A stretch of DNA of 64,000 bases, from positions 5,394,001 to 5,458,000 of the forward strand of contig NC_070566.1 of NCBI RefSeq assembly GCF_026914185.1, given 5' to 3'. The stretch comes from Puccinia triticina (Eukaryota; Basidiomycota; Pucciniomycetes; Pucciniales; Pucciniaceae). A model generated the notes under the pieces. The model had not been told where the DNA came from. It saw only the letters and a program-made list of their open reading frames with translations, and ran no database searches. Position 1 is the first letter of the stretch, and every line of letters begins with the position of its first letter. Below are positions 23,370 through 34,639 of this stretch, in pieces. The translations under genes and the position numbers were made by a program.

Positions 23370-24029
23370 CTGCATAATGGGTGTGACCCCAAACACAATA
23401 TTTCTGGGTTTCATATGCAGAAAAATTGTCCAATGAAATTTCATGTTAAAATATTCCTCATTAATCTGTGGTTGATAACAAAAGTAACAGAAAAAAAGAA
23501 CCTGACAAAAATATGCCAAACCATGGCAAACCAATTTCAAAAAGGCCAACTATGCATGTAGCACTTCAAATATGATGTGCAAAATCTTCAGGAAGTTCAA
23601 ACAACCAAATTAACAATGTGTGCAGGATGGTATCATGAGAGAGTTCAGGGCCAATGTTTTTCCATTTTTGAAGAAAAGTAGATTTGGAGACTTCTGATAA
23701 CATCAATTGTTGAAGTAAAAAAAACAAGAAAAAGAAAATTGAGACCCCTCAGCCACCCTGGATTAATCCCAAAACTTGCAATGTCTTTTTCATGAAGAAT
23801 CAAATGGTGTATGTAGAGATTTATGAAAGTTATCAGGCAAAAAAAAAAAAAAATCCTGTGGCTTGAAGCTAATACAGGGGGAAGGAGAGAGATTGTAGAA
23901 GAGAATTAAGGAGACATGGAACACAGACAAAGGTATCAAGAGGAATAAAAAAAATGATCAATATAAATTGATCAATATACGCTATATTGATCAATAAACA
24001 ACATTGCAAATTCATCCATCTTGGTAGTG
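23370..24029 (-). repeat. Right subterminal inverted repeat of the CACTA-like element
   Basis: Inverted copy of 2105-2760, ending in CCATCTTGGTAGTG. It adjoins the truncated Ngaro pol gene directly. Confidence 0.75.
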
Positions 24030-25493
24030 TGACCAATGAGAAGGTCTTGCATTACCTTCCACTCTTCATTCACTGCAAAATTACCTGACTGTCGCTTGCC
24101 TATGACCAATTCTGTAGAGGTGTTGTTGGTCTCCACAAGAAAAAGTTTCCCAGGTCTTGCGTTCATGGACAGGAGAATTATCAAACCTAGTCGGACCACC
24201 ACCGTCTCCAGCCAGGAGATTTCCCGTGGTGACTCGTTTTCAGTGTTCCAGCCTGGGAGGACTTTGAACTGTGCCTATCAACCAGAGACTATGACTCCAA
24301 CACCAAAGGAGGTTGAGGCGTCTCCTGCCCAGCCGACATTTGTAGGGTTTGGGCTGGTAATCAATCTCGTTGTCTTGTGAGTGGACAAGGTATTGATCCA
24401 TCTGTGGATGTCATCCAGTATGTAAGGGGGGGGGGGGGGGGGGGGATTGTGGGTGATTCTTAAAGATCCAGTTGTTCATCCACCTGTAGAAGCCATTTAT
24501 GTAGCAACGCATCTGGGGAAATACGTATGACACATGAACTAGTTGCCCTGTCATGGTTTCCACTTTTTCAAAGGTGAAGGTTCTTGATGGGTCTAGGAAG
24601 GCTTTCATCTGCTCTAGTCTGAGCTGTAACTTTTCAATGGGTGAGCGGACGGTCTTGTCCTGGCCATTCCAAATGAACCCAAGGAATTTCTGTTTGTCGG
24701 AGAAGTTTGAGTACTTGCTCTTGTTTGTCAGTACTCCTAGTACCGCCGACCTTGCTGCTATGTTGTCCATGTTGGCTAGTGAATTGGCTTCTTTTACAAA
24801 GAGGTTATCATCTACCCACCGAAAGATGGTAACTAGATTGAACTTGTGCATCATTATCTGCTTCCACCCGTCTGCTGGTCGACCAAAGGAGCCACAACCT
24901 ACTACTCCACCAAATGTAATCCTAGTGTTGAGGAGGAGTTTGTTATCAAAGGTGAGAGTGAGCAAATAGGGCCATTGAGATGGCGCCGTGGGTATCTGCC
25001 GATAGGCTTTTTCCCAGTCAAAGAGGGCGAGTTGGCAAGGCTTGTCTCGTCCCCTGAAGAAAGCCGCAACCTTCTTAAAGTCATCCCAAGTCGTGGTAAA
25101 GTCCATTTTATTCACATAGGAATTCACCAAAGGGATCTGGCGGTCTTGTTTTGGAAATGAAAGATTGTTAATAGGTCAAACCAATCCATCTCCATTGACA
25201 ACTGCTCCTAACGGGCTGGATCGGAAGAATGGGAAGTGTTGCGCAACTTGCTTGTGAGTGTAAGGGCCAAACATTCTTCTGCTTGCAAGCTCTTTGGCAA
25301 ACAAAGCCTGTATCTTGTCCATTGCCAAAAGTGAAGATGAATGATTGGGAGGGGTGTACCACCAAACATCTTCCGATAACCTATGCGCAGGTATCCCCTG
25401 GTCAAAGCCGAATTTAAAGCCAGATAGCACATCTTTGAATTCTGGTAGGAGACCTGCATTTTCAAGTGCCATAGCCCATTGGGGGGTATCCAT
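24030..25493 (-). pseudogene. Second Ngaro copy, reverse transcriptase / RNase H
   Basis: Starts MDTPQWAMALENAGL at 25493, clearly homologous to the intact pol at 8429-10030. An in-frame TGA (minus strand, 25178-25176) stands where an Arg is expected (V-stop-PINNLSF). RT continues through FDWEKAYRQIP and FRWVDDNLF. A run of 20 G (24426-24445) breaks the frame before RNase H. RNase H keeps GDASTSFGVG, then has two adjacent stops, and the later motif reads VETNNTSTE in place of TDNTTTE, losing the acidic residue. The gene stops at the CACTA-like end, with no recombinase downstream. Confidence 0.85.
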
Positions 25494-25994
25494 TTCACAG
25501 TTGACGCCCGTAGGCCATGCGATGCCATCTTCTGATCAGTTCAGGATAGGTTTGAATATTGGTCAGCATAAACTCAACTGATGGGGAACTCTTGGTCTTA
25601 CAAGTGCTCTCGGGATACCTAAGACAGAAAGCTTATTAACGTACCGGGTAAAGCTCTCTCTTGGGTAATCTCATTTGCTCTTGGGTCTCTCTTCTTGTTT
25701 GGATGCTCTACAGATACATCACTGTGGCTTGACAAATCAAGTAATCATATTAAATGCATGCAAAAGGAAGAACACTCATGAGTAACGTGTTATGACAAAT
25801 ATGACAGCAACAAAGTAGTGGTGAAACCAAATTAGGGAGGATTAAAGATGTGGGGAAAGAGAATCACAAAACATTGCTTCCAAAAGAAGAGGAGAGTAAC
25901 AGATAATCTGAAGGATGACATAGGAGGGAATAAGGAACAAAGTAAGTTGGTTCCCTTACATTGGTCGTGAGACGTTGTCCGACATCCGGTTCAT
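25494..25994. other. Spacer between Gag-like and RT genes of the second Ngaro copy
   Basis: No reading frame of interest. It corresponds to the 244-base gap between the two genes in the first copy but is longer and shows no obvious homology to it. Confidence 0.4.
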
Positions 25995-26582
25995 TCAACC
26001 TCTGGAAGAGCCGGGTGTGAGTCCATCTCTGCCTGCCGAAGGATTATAGAAAGCCCGGTCACCTCCATAATAGCCCCAAGATCTACCACCTCTTCCTCTT
26101 GAACCGCCAGTGCAAGGAGAATTTTGAGCAAAACCTGGTGGAGCTGGGCCATTGTTAACCTGCTGATTGAACTGAGGGACCTGAGTATGACCTCGTGGGG
26201 CTCCGGTAGCTGGGTCCCATCCACCCCGTTTGCCTCCTGCCACATAAGGATTATCTTCAAACTCTAGTTCGTTCTTCTTCCTACAGTCTTTGTAGCATTG
26301 ATCCGCTATGTCTTGGCAAAAAACTGATATGTCAGGAAAAAAGGTCTCCGTGCCAATGGTGATGTGATGAGCAAAGGTATTTGCTCGCATCTGGATGTCA
26401 TATCTGAAGGCCGCCAGGAAACAAACGTTCAAGTGGCTTCGATTGCAGTTGGCTTTGTGAGTCAAGAGCCAGTTGGCAAAGATCTTGAAGCCATAGATGT
26501 CTCTAACACATGCATGAAACTCCCTGTGAGCTACCATCCACTTCACAGGATCCTTTCGCAACCGCAACAGCGGTTTTGTCAT
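25995..26582 (-). pseudogene. Second Ngaro copy, Gag-like protein (C-terminal part)
   Basis: The useful frame runs from about 26582 to 25995: KWMVAHREFHACVRDIYG, ANWLLTHK, FRYDIQMRANTFAHHI, then a Gly/Arg/Tyr-rich tail (GGSRGRGGRSWGYYGG). It aligns by eye with the protein at 7355-8185 (LTLRDVYGMELFAARLLVHK, LRYDMAIRMTAFAHW). Upstream codons belong to the chromovirus region, so the N-terminus is lost. Gly/Arg repeats suggest nucleic-acid binding. Confidence 0.6.
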
Positions 26583-26733
26583 TGCCGCAACCAGCCTTGA
26601 CAGACAGGGAGGAGCCCGTGAGGCCAGAGAGGCAATTTGACAAGGGGGTACGCACTTCATGTGCAATAACACCCGTGCAATGTGAGTCCAACATTCTCCA
26701 CTACTGCCACACTTAGGAACCACTGGCAAGCGG

Positions 26734-27417
26734 ATGTGTCCTGTAGAACAGATGCCACAAACCAAGGTATCCACTACCTTGGCAACGACAAAGGTGTTGT
26801 GGAGTACATCGGCCCAAGCGGCCCAGAAGGACGGGCCCGTGAAGACCACTGAAGACCTGGTCCTGGCTTGCTACCACCGGTTCCTGGATATGTTTCAAAA
26901 ATCCGGGGCCCATAAATTACCCCCTAGGCGGTGGTATGATTTCAGGGTAGATCTGATTCCGGGTTCCACCCCTCAAGCAAGCCGCATCATCCCTTTATCC
27001 CCTGCTGAGACCAAAGCCCTGGAAACCCTTATCAGAAAGGGGTTGGATTACGGCACAATCAGGTGGACAACATTGCCTTGGGCCACCCCAATCATCTTTA
27101 CAGGAAAGAAGGATGGGAAACTGCGGCCATTTTTTGACTACCAAAAGCTCAACGCTGTCACAATGAAGAATAAGCATCCTTTACTACTCACTATGGATCT
27201 AGTGGGCAGCTTATCCGATGCAGAATTGTTCACCAAGCTGGATCCCAGGAAGGCATACGGAAAACTGAGAGTGGCCAAGGGGGACAAAGAAAAATTGGTG
27301 TTCATCTGTAAAGCGGGTCAGTTTGCCCTGCTTACAATGCATTTTGGACCAACGGGAGCACTGGGGTTCTTTCAGTATTTCATGCAGGATATCCTGCTGG
27401 GATGGACCACGAAGTGA
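26734..27417 (+). pseudogene. Chromovirus reverse transcriptase
   Basis: Recognisable Ty3 RT N-terminal half: LPPRRWYDFRVDLIPG, PLSPAETKALETLIRKGLDYG, GKKDGKLRPFFDYQKLNAVT, FTKLDPRKAYG and a FGPTGALGFFQYFM block. It stops (TGA, 27415-27417) before the YxDD region, which survives only as scrambled frames to 27600. Several conserved positions are changed (FFDY for the usual VDYR). Decayed fragment. Confidence 0.85.
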
Positions 27418-27623
27418 TTTACACTCAGGAGGGATTGTACCATGAGGAGGCCGTCAGCAGTATCCTCAACATCCCCCGCAAACACCAACTATGACTAAAG
27501 CCAGAGAAGTGTGAGTTCTCAAGGAGCAAGGTCAAATACTTAGGCCTGTTGATTTCATGCAATAGAGTGCAGATGGACCCCGCTAAAGTTACGGCCGTCA
27601 CGGATTGACCTGCCCTGTGCAAC

Positions 27624-27971
27624 TTGACCAAACTACAACGTTTCATAGGATTCCTGAATTTCTATTGCTGGTTTATACACCACTTCTCCAGGAAAACATG
27701 GCCTCTGCACAACCTCACCAAGGGAGATTCAAAATTCCTGTGGAATGCGAGGTGCCAGGAGGCCTTTGAATTGTTGAAGATGTCTTTTACAACTGCACCG
27801 GTACTCAAGATAGCTGATCCGTACCGGGCCTTTGTGCTGGAGTGCGATTGTTCAGATTTTGTGTTAGGTGCAGTGCTGTCTCAAATATTCACAAAGGATC
27901 AGCAGCGTATCTCTTGGGGTCTCTCATACAGGCGGAACGCAACTACAAGATATTTGATTAGGAACTCTTAG
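27624..27971 (+). pseudogene. Chromovirus RT thumb / RNase H
   Basis: Reads KLQRFIGFLNFYCWFIHHFS, then AFELLKMSFTTAPVLKIADP and FVLECDCSDFVLGAVLSQ, the typical Ty3 connection to RNase H with the first catalytic Asp region. Further RNase H pieces ([17 protein letters not shown]) follow near 28050 in frames broken by stops. Confidence 0.8.
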
Positions 27972-28287
27972 CCATTGTAGCTGCGTTTAAAGAATGGTGC
28001 CAATATCTGGAGGGTAACCCAAACCGACTCACGGCAATCTTGTACACAGACCATAGAAATTTGGAGAGTTTCACGACTACCAAATCTCTAACTTGATGCC
28101 AAGCCCGGTGGGCAGAGACCCTTGTGTGCTTTGACTTTGAAATCATTTTTTGACCGGGTCGCCAGTCAACTAAACCTGATGCCTAGATCTGACCCCCGCA
28201 ACTGAGACCAAACTCACATTTGGTCAGCTCCTACTACCGTCCAATATCACACCGCGGACGTTTGCCAAAATCTCAGATCTAGAGGAA

Positions 28288-29189
28288 GTGGAGAATTGGT
28301 TCATGGACAAGTCAATTGACCTGGACAACGCAGCACATTGGTTTGAGGTGGATGTGTTGGGGAGGGACAAGGGGTTAGAGGCGGGCATTGAGGATGGGCA
28401 AGAGGGGGAAGAACCTTTGGACATAGAACTGATAAGTCAAATCAGATCTGCTACATTGCAGGATAACTGCCTGTTGGGGATCATTGCTGACTGCCAAGCA
28501 ACACATTCTGAAGGCCGCAATCAAGAGGAGTACACCGTTGTGGACAGCATAGTGTGCAGGAGAGGACTGATCAAGGTCCTGGCGGACAATCAACTGAGAA
28601 CAGATATCCTGCAGAGCCAGCACAACAGTTGACGTGCCAGACACCCTGGTAGGGCAAAGAATTTGGCGCTTGTCCGGAGGGGATCCATTGGCTGTCCCAA
28701 AAGCGGTTTTTGAACTGGTACGTCAATGGTTGTGATTCTTGCCAGAGGACCAAGCCGGTCACCCAAAAGCCATTTGGGGCCCTGGAACCGCTACCAATTC
28801 CCGCAGGTCTGTGGACAAACATCTTGTACAACATCATTACCAACCTGCCCACATGAAACGGCAGCAATAGCATCCTTACAGTAGTGGATTGCCTAACCAA
28901 AATGGAACACTTCATTGCGTGCCAGAAGTCCACGGCTGCAGAAGGACTAGCAGATTTGATGCTTCTCCACGTCTGGCGACTGCATGGGACCCTGAAGACA
29001 ATTGTGTCTGACAGGGGTAGCATATTTATTTCCCAAAAAACCAGAGAACTATGGGGCCGCCTTGGAACCCGCCTCCAACCATCAAGGGCTTACCACCCTT
29101 GAACAGATGGACAGTCTGAAATTGCCAACAAGGCAGTCAAGCAGTACCTAATGCACTTTGTCAGGTACCATCAGGAAGACTGAGAACCC
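28288..29189 (+). pseudogene. Chromovirus integrase, N-terminal and core parts
   Basis: 28288-28632 encodes the linker before integrase. The zinc-binding region survives near 28640 (RARHPGRAKNLALVRR). The core is found at 28870-29102: VVDCLTKMEHFIACQKST, HVWRLHGTLKTIVSDRGSIF and LQPSRAYHP, with the catalytic Asp of the VSDRG motif present. Stops lie between the pieces (for example just before DGQSEIANKAVKQYL near 29105). Confidence 0.8.
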
Positions 29190-29903
29190 TTGTTGGCAAT
29201 GGTGGAGTTCTCCCACAACAACAGCCACCATGTGTCCACGGGCATGTCCCCGTTCAAGGCCAACTGCGGCTTCAAACCAATGTTTGGAGGAGTCTTGTCT
29301 ACCAATCAGTGCCTCCCTTTGGTAGAGGCGTGCATTCAGCAAATAACCCACGTACAGGAGGAGCTGTCTGCGGGACCAGAACTGGCCCAGTCATGCATGA
29401 AAACTCAGTTCAACCCTGGAGTGAGGGATACCCCAAATTGGGACATCAGTGATATGGTGTGGCTAGGCAGCAGGAACATTGCAACAGCCCAACCGTGGCC
29501 AAAATTGGGACACAGATGGCTGGGACCCTTTCCTATACTTGCTAAGATGTTGAATTTTGTGTATAAACTGACATTGCCCCTTTCCATGAAAGGGGTGCAT
29601 CCTGTATTTCACGTTTCCCTTCTTAGAATGCACAAAATGGAGACAATAGCGGGAAGGATGGCAGCACATCCTGGACCAGTGGAGGTAGAAGGAGAAAAAG
29701 AGTGGGAAGTGGGGGAGATTTTGGACTGCAGGCAACTGCAAAAACAAGTGGAATATCTTGTGCCATGGAAGGGATACGGAGCAGAAGACAATTCATGGGA
29801 ACTGGCGGACAACCCCAAGCATTGTCAGGAACTGAAGGACAAATTTGACAAAAAAATTCTGGACGCGGCATTGCGGCATAGGCAACAAAGGAGGTTTTGG
29901 TGA
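29190..29903 (+). pseudogene. Chromovirus integrase C-terminus with chromodomain
   Basis: An open 237-codon stretch: MVEFSHNNSHHVSTGMSPFK, then KLGHRWLGPFPIL and GVHPVFHVSLLR, then a chromodomain (QVEYLVPWKGYGAEDNSWEL). The chromodomain would direct integration to marked chromatin in an active chromovirus. It is the longest uninterrupted piece of this element and places it in the Tf1/chromovirus clade. Confidence 0.85.
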
Positions 29904-29998
29904 TGATGAGGGTTGGCTTTTTTACCTACAGGGTTTTTCAATGCCGCCTGGGGAGAGAGCGCAGAGCCAGGGGCTTGGGCGTTAGAAGGGGGGAGTAG

Positions 29999-30188
29999 TG
30001 TTATAAGCCGCTCCAGCGCGCGCCATGGCCTAATCCAAGGACATGTTACACTTGTACATACATTTCAGGGCTCTCCTGGCTTAGGGGGAGCTGGGGTGGA
30101 GATCATCATGCTTTCATCATCTAGCAATTAACCTACTCAGCTAGAGAACCCGGTTCCAACTCTCCTCCCCCAGACCCAGGCCGTAACA
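29999..30188 (+). repeat. Chromovirus 3' LTR
   Basis: Begins TGTTATAAGCC and ends GGCCGTAACA, giving TGTTA/TAACA inverted ends, 190 bp. A purine run (AGAAGGGGGGAG, 29984-29995) precedes it as polypurine tract. The bases after it (CATAA) are Helitron relic. Confidence 0.75.
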
Positions 30189-30193
30189 CATAA

Positions 30194-30643
30194 TATAACT
30201 CATGATTGAGGATATTGTTGAAAGCAAAAGGCCACTGTCTTTTGCCCTCAACAAACCGTGACCTTCTGCTTGTTTAGCGCAAAGTTCAGCTTTGTTTGTG
30301 CCATGATCCCCAACAACAAAGATTTGAGCAAATTGAGTGTCCAAGTCTTTTACTGGCTCAATACTTTAAATTAAGTGAGTCAGTCCTCTGCTCATTCTAA
30401 AAATGTTTATGCCAAAAGGACCTTGAACCAAATAGTCAACCTTAGCACACAGTGAAGTAAACAAAACTGCATTGTTATACAATCTTGCATATTTCTGAAA
30501 ATTGAGCGTGCCTAAGATAAAATTCAACTGTTTAGTTTTAGCCTATAATTTTTGAGAAAATAATTTAACTTAATTGCGTCAGAGCCAGAAAATAAATTCT
30601 TGAGTATACCTGGATAATTATTGCCCAGATTGTGAATAAACGG
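30194..30643 (-). pseudogene. Helitron relic Rep N-terminus, part 2
   Basis: Continues in frame from 36500 once the LTR element is removed (KVKLP joins FIHNLGNNYPGILKNLFSG). After an intron the homologous segment reads KYARLYNNAVLFTSLCAKVD, QGPFGINIFRMSRGLTHLI-stop, then FAQIFVVGDHGTNKAEL. The intact reference is near 51300-51750. The stop after THLI is TAA. The frame ends at SSIMSYIM, where the chromovirus LTR begins. Confidence 0.8.
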
Positions 30644-31616
30644 TGTGGTGTTCCATTCCAAACCATAAGTAGTATTTTATTGCTTTTCTTTACATTTATT
30701 CATCATTACATTGCCCATCTCCCCATAAAACTTCACAAATACCTCATTATTATTGCATATTCAGATTCTATGCCAAATTTCACCTATAGTCACTCATACA
30801 TAGTACCCCCTTATCTTCAATGGTTCAATAGTTATAAAGGATATAAGACTTACAGAAAACCTACAGTCTTCATTACTTACAATACTCATTTCATTAGTAA
30901 CTTAGTTGAATCATTACATCACATTCTTTTCACATATATATTCTCACATACTAAACCCTTTACATAATTTACTCATTATGTACTATGCCTATTGTACACA
31001 TTACATCATTGGATCTGTGCTTACCCCTTTCAGTAGTGCTCATCATTACAAGTTGTTACTATGTTCACATCACTTTCCCCATTTGTACAATCTTTTATTC
31101 CCATAGCCAGAACCTTTCCCCATTTGTACAACCTTCATTCCCATAGCCAGAATTCCTCATTGTCTGTGCTCATCCTTCCTTCTTATAAGAACTGTCCTTC
31201 CCCCCCTCACTTGTACCCCAGCAGAGCAGAGCAGACCCTAGCTAGCCAATGGAAGATTTATGCAGAGATTATATACAGAAATTATAGTAGAAATCACTCA
31301 TCACCTGTTGCTCATTGATACCATTGCAGTTGCTCCTGAACCCATTGCTATTGAACCATTGCCATTGCTTTCCCCTCTTCCATCACTGCTCCAACCCTCT
31401 CACCCTCAGTAGTCAGTAGTCAGCTCATAGTACTAGCTCCTAAGATCAAGTAGAAATCAGCCACACCTTTTCTTTCTTTTTCTTAGTGTTACTCTCATCC
31501 CCTCAGCATTAGTCAGGAAGGCAGCCTCATCAGCACCCTTGCATAGCTTACGTTAGTACTAGTGTTGCTATCCATTTCCCTTCCAAGCTCTATTCTCCCC
31601 TTTGAGTAGTTCCACA
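30644..31616 (+). repeat. 5' LTR of the young retrotransposon
   Basis: TGTGGTGTTCC...GTTCCACA, 973 bp, AT-rich. It inserted into a minus-strand Helitron gene; the flanking base joint restores that gene. Confidence 0.92.
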
Positions 31617-31640
31617 AGTGGTGTCCCAACAGTGGCCTTT
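31617..31640 (+). promoter_or_regulatory. Putative tRNA primer-binding site
   Basis: GTGGTGTCCCAACAGTGG starts two bases after the LTR, the usual place for the minus-strand primer site. The matching tRNA was not identified. Confidence 0.4.
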
Positions 31641-31853
31641 CTATACTTCAGATATCTTCAGCCTTAGTAACACTTGCACCATCAGCTACATACTACTTTA
31701 CCTACACTTCTCATACGCCTCCTTTATAAACCAACCTCCTACTATTAGAATCTATTTCAACCATCAGTAACACTATCAGCACATCCACTATCAACCTTCA
31801 ACACTTCCAGACTTAAATTCAAATTACCTATTCCAACTATCTCTCACCAAGGC

Positions 31854-32640
31854 ATGGCACCTCCTGCTATACCCAGTTATGGACCCTACAGGGACAAAAA
31901 TCAACAGTCAGAAGAATCAGAGAATTTTATAGGTATTCCAATTCATTTTCCCAGATATCAGCGCCAAAGGGACCATTCAACACACCCCACCAGGTCCAAC
32001 ACTCACTTCTTAAACAGAGAACCAGCCATGCCAAGGTACCAGGATCCCATCAGTAAAGGAGTTAAGAAGGTCAAATCAGTAGTATTTATCAACAGGAGGA
32101 GACTCAATAAGACAGACACCCCAAATGCCAAGGACAACTCACCTGCCACCACCAGCAAACCTTCTCCCTCTATAGTTAAACCTTCCAAACCTGCAGAAGC
32201 CACTCCCTTGCAACAACAATTGGATACTCTCACCAAACAGTTTGCAGCCCTCACAGATGGAAAATTCCTACCTGCTCACATGGACAACAACATCATTGGA
32301 AAACCCCATCAGACCCTACAGGAAACTGGATTAATGGACAATTTCATATCCAAGGAGCTGGCTTATCAACCTGGATTGGAACTCACTGCTAGAGAGGACT
32401 CACTATCAATCATGGACTCACCTGGACAGGATTCTGTTGTACCAATTATCCTACCCAACATTCAGAACTGGAAAATAAATATTCAATCAAACATAAATCA
32501 CCCTGGCTCAGCCTTTACTCCTCTAACACCAAAAGAAATCAACTCAGTGGACCAACCTATTCAACTTTCTTCACCCCATCCAGCTTCAAACCACAGGAAA
32601 ATATCAGAAATCTACAGATTGGGATCTAAATCTTGGTGGT
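31854..32640 (+). CDS. Gag-like protein of the young LTR element
   Basis: Starts MAPPAIPSYGPYRDKNQQ at 31854. The frame stays open for 473 codons to 33275, but only the first ~260 have the character of the element: Asn/Pro/Ser-rich, a basic patch (KGVKKVKSVVFINRRRLNK), and a short coiled-coil-like segment (LQQQLDTLTKQFAALTDG). Beyond about 32640 composition changes and a minus-strand gene fragment seems to begin, so I end the call there. No CCHC knuckle or protease motif. Gag is inferred from position only. Confidence 0.45.
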
Positions 32641-32644
32641 CAGT

Positions 32645-33490
32645 GGTTAAGAAAAAGACATCTAATCAGTGCTTTCTAGTGTCCAGGATTTGCGCGAAGG
32701 TCTCAAAGGTCTCTGGAGGCGCAGAAATGATTGACTTGTTGGATACAGGAGGAATAGAAAATGACGATGGAGTTGACTGGCTAGGACGCGATAGGAGGAC
32801 GAATGACGACGGATTTCCCTTCAGACTACCTGGAATTATAAATACAGGAGGCATGGGAGGCTCTAACTCGAACGCAAGCAGTTTGCGACCAGCCTTTTTG
32901 TCTTTTGGAACGAGTCCGAGGCCTTCACACTTGAAGTCTCAACAGCTTTTCTCGACTAGTTACCCCAGTGTACAACCCAAAGTGGAGTGTTGTTCTCATA
33001 TCCTCTTGATTAGTGGCGCCAGCGGACAAACGAAAAGCAATTCCCTTCTATCAGATACTATGAAGCCGTTCGCATACTTGGATTGGCTCATTTTTCTCAT
33101 GAGGCTTGCTACCAAGCAGTTCTCTAGGAAATGCATCTTCCCTGCTAGCAAAAATTTGTCCAAACTTCACAAAAGCGCCTCTATACTCACCATTATGGTC
33201 ATATTGTATGCTCAAAACGTTTGCCAGGATCCCCTCTTTCATTCGATACCCAAATTAGCATTAGCCCACGAATAGCTCAGGAGATATTAGCGTCTATTTC
33301 TGCTGTCTTTGCTTGGTTGGATTTGACAGGCACCTACTTTGTCACATTCCAAACGCTGCAAAAACTTCCGCGCTTGACATTTCGGGCTGATTGTTAGCTC
33401 AATCGAACCGCCATACCTTCACCTTTTTTTTGATACAAAAATTAAACAAATCTGTCCACTAGTTTCCCTTTAAAACCCGATCTTCTTTCT
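32645..33490 (-). other. Possible captured gene fragment (minus strand)
   Basis: This block is richer in CpG than the surrounding AT-rich element and shows coding-like stretches on the minus strand separated by intron-like signals: NVLSIQYDHNGEYRGAFVKF (33242-33051) and PPVFIIPGSLKGNPSSFVLL (32854-32666). I cannot name the parent gene. Such host fragments are known inside non-autonomous LTR elements, so capture is plausible but unproven. Confidence 0.35.
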
Positions 33491-33503
33491 CATGACGATT
33501 TTC

Positions 33504-33640
33504 GACGCCGGTGCGCGACCCGGATAGGTTTTCTTTTATCTTTCTTTCCCCATTTTGACGCCAGTGCGCGACCCGGATAGGTTCTCTTTTCTCTTTCTTT
33601 CCTCAATTTTGACGCCGGTGCGCGACTTGGATTCTTATGG
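33504..33640 (+). repeat. Three direct repeats of a 25 bp GC-rich motif
   Basis: GACGCCGGTGCGCGACCC recurs at 33504, 33557 (one change) and 33611 (3' part diverged), 53-54 bp apart, each preceded by a pyrimidine-rich TTTCTTTCC stretch. Function unknown. Confidence 0.8.
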
Positions 33641-34502
33641 ACCCAAGGGGGGCATGAATATCCATCCCATCAACAATCACCTTACCCTACAACTTTTTCT
33701 CTTCCATCTATACATCCTTCCATCCTTTCATCATTTCATCCATTCCTAGAGAGAACTCATCCTCTTTTATATCCATCTTAGAATATCAACCTCAAATCAG
33801 ATAAACCATTAGAAGAGAAATCACCCAACCTCATTGGAAATATGTAGAACACCAACAAATCAACTCATCTTCAACAACTCATCCTTCCTGTTCCTCTTCC
33901 ATCTGAATCACCTCATCCTACATATTTCCCTCTTCTGATTAGGCTTTTCCTGCATATTTCTTTCATCATCTTTTCTAAAAATCTCTGCATCATACACCTC
34001 ACTCATCATCTCATTGGATCTTTCTCCCATACCATTTCACCTTTTATATAGTTTTGAGAATACTGGACCTAGCCATATCAAGGATTGAAACCCTCACCAA
34101 CTCAGCCACTATTGGTCACTATATCACTTTTCCTTTCCCATCACACATCCATCACTTACTCTTTTTTTCCATCATCTCTTCTTGATTATTATTCTTTCCA
34201 GTTCATATCACATCCTCTTCCATCAACACTTCTGATCAGCAACCTTCAAACATCATTCACCCTTCAGAATATTTTCATCATTAAACATCATATCTTCCAG
34301 ACTTTTGCATCACTTCACATCTTTCATACATCAACATCCCCTTCAATTTCTATCCCCTGAATCTGGACCCCTCATTCTTCCCTTGGATCAGTCATCAGTT
34401 TCCTTCAGAAATAGTTATATGGCCATACTGGATTTTCTGGAGGTCTTGGACAGTTGCTAGGTATACCCTTCCTCTTATCTTATGATTTAGACTTCCCACC
34501 AC

Positions 34503-34620
34503 TCCGGACTCCATCTTCCTTTGGCTTCTTCTCTTGGATTTGGACCTTTGATATTATACCTGGACTCCATCTTCCTTTGGCTTCTTATTTTGGATTTGGA
34601 CCCTTGATAGTATACCTGGT
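34503..34620 (+). repeat. ~58 bp tandem duplication
   Basis: GGACTCCATCTTCCTTTGG occurs twice, each followed by a near-identical TTGGATTTGGACC segment and a TATACCTGG end. It is internal to the LTR element and non-coding. Confidence 0.8.
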
Positions 34621-34639
34621 TCCCCATCATGGAATCAAT

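Larger units (their letters stand above)
2105..24029. mobile_element. CACTA-like foldback element with satellite arms
   Basis: The left end reads CACTACCAAGATGG and the right end is its reverse complement, finishing GGTAGTG at 24029. About 650 bp just inside each end are inverted copies of each other. Next come arrays of a ~170 bp satellite, in one orientation on the left and the opposite on the right, meeting near 16905. Later insertions (3256-15678 and 17064-19274) inflate it; without them it is roughly 7.3 kb. CACTA termini and a non-coding interior fit a non-autonomous EnSpm/CACTA or foldback element. The expected 3 bp duplication is imperfect (AGA against TGA), and no transposase is present. 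Confidence 0.6.
26640..30188 (+). mobile_element. Degenerate Ty3-type chromovirus, 5' truncated
   Basis: Reverse transcriptase, RNase H, integrase and chromodomain pieces in order, followed by a polypurine tract and a 190 bp 3' LTR. There is no 5' LTR and no clear Gag or protease; the left boundary against the second Ngaro copy near 26600-26700 is approximate. Many stops and frameshifts make the copy inactive. Its 3' end lies in the Helitron relic at 30189, which is therefore older. Confidence 0.8.
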
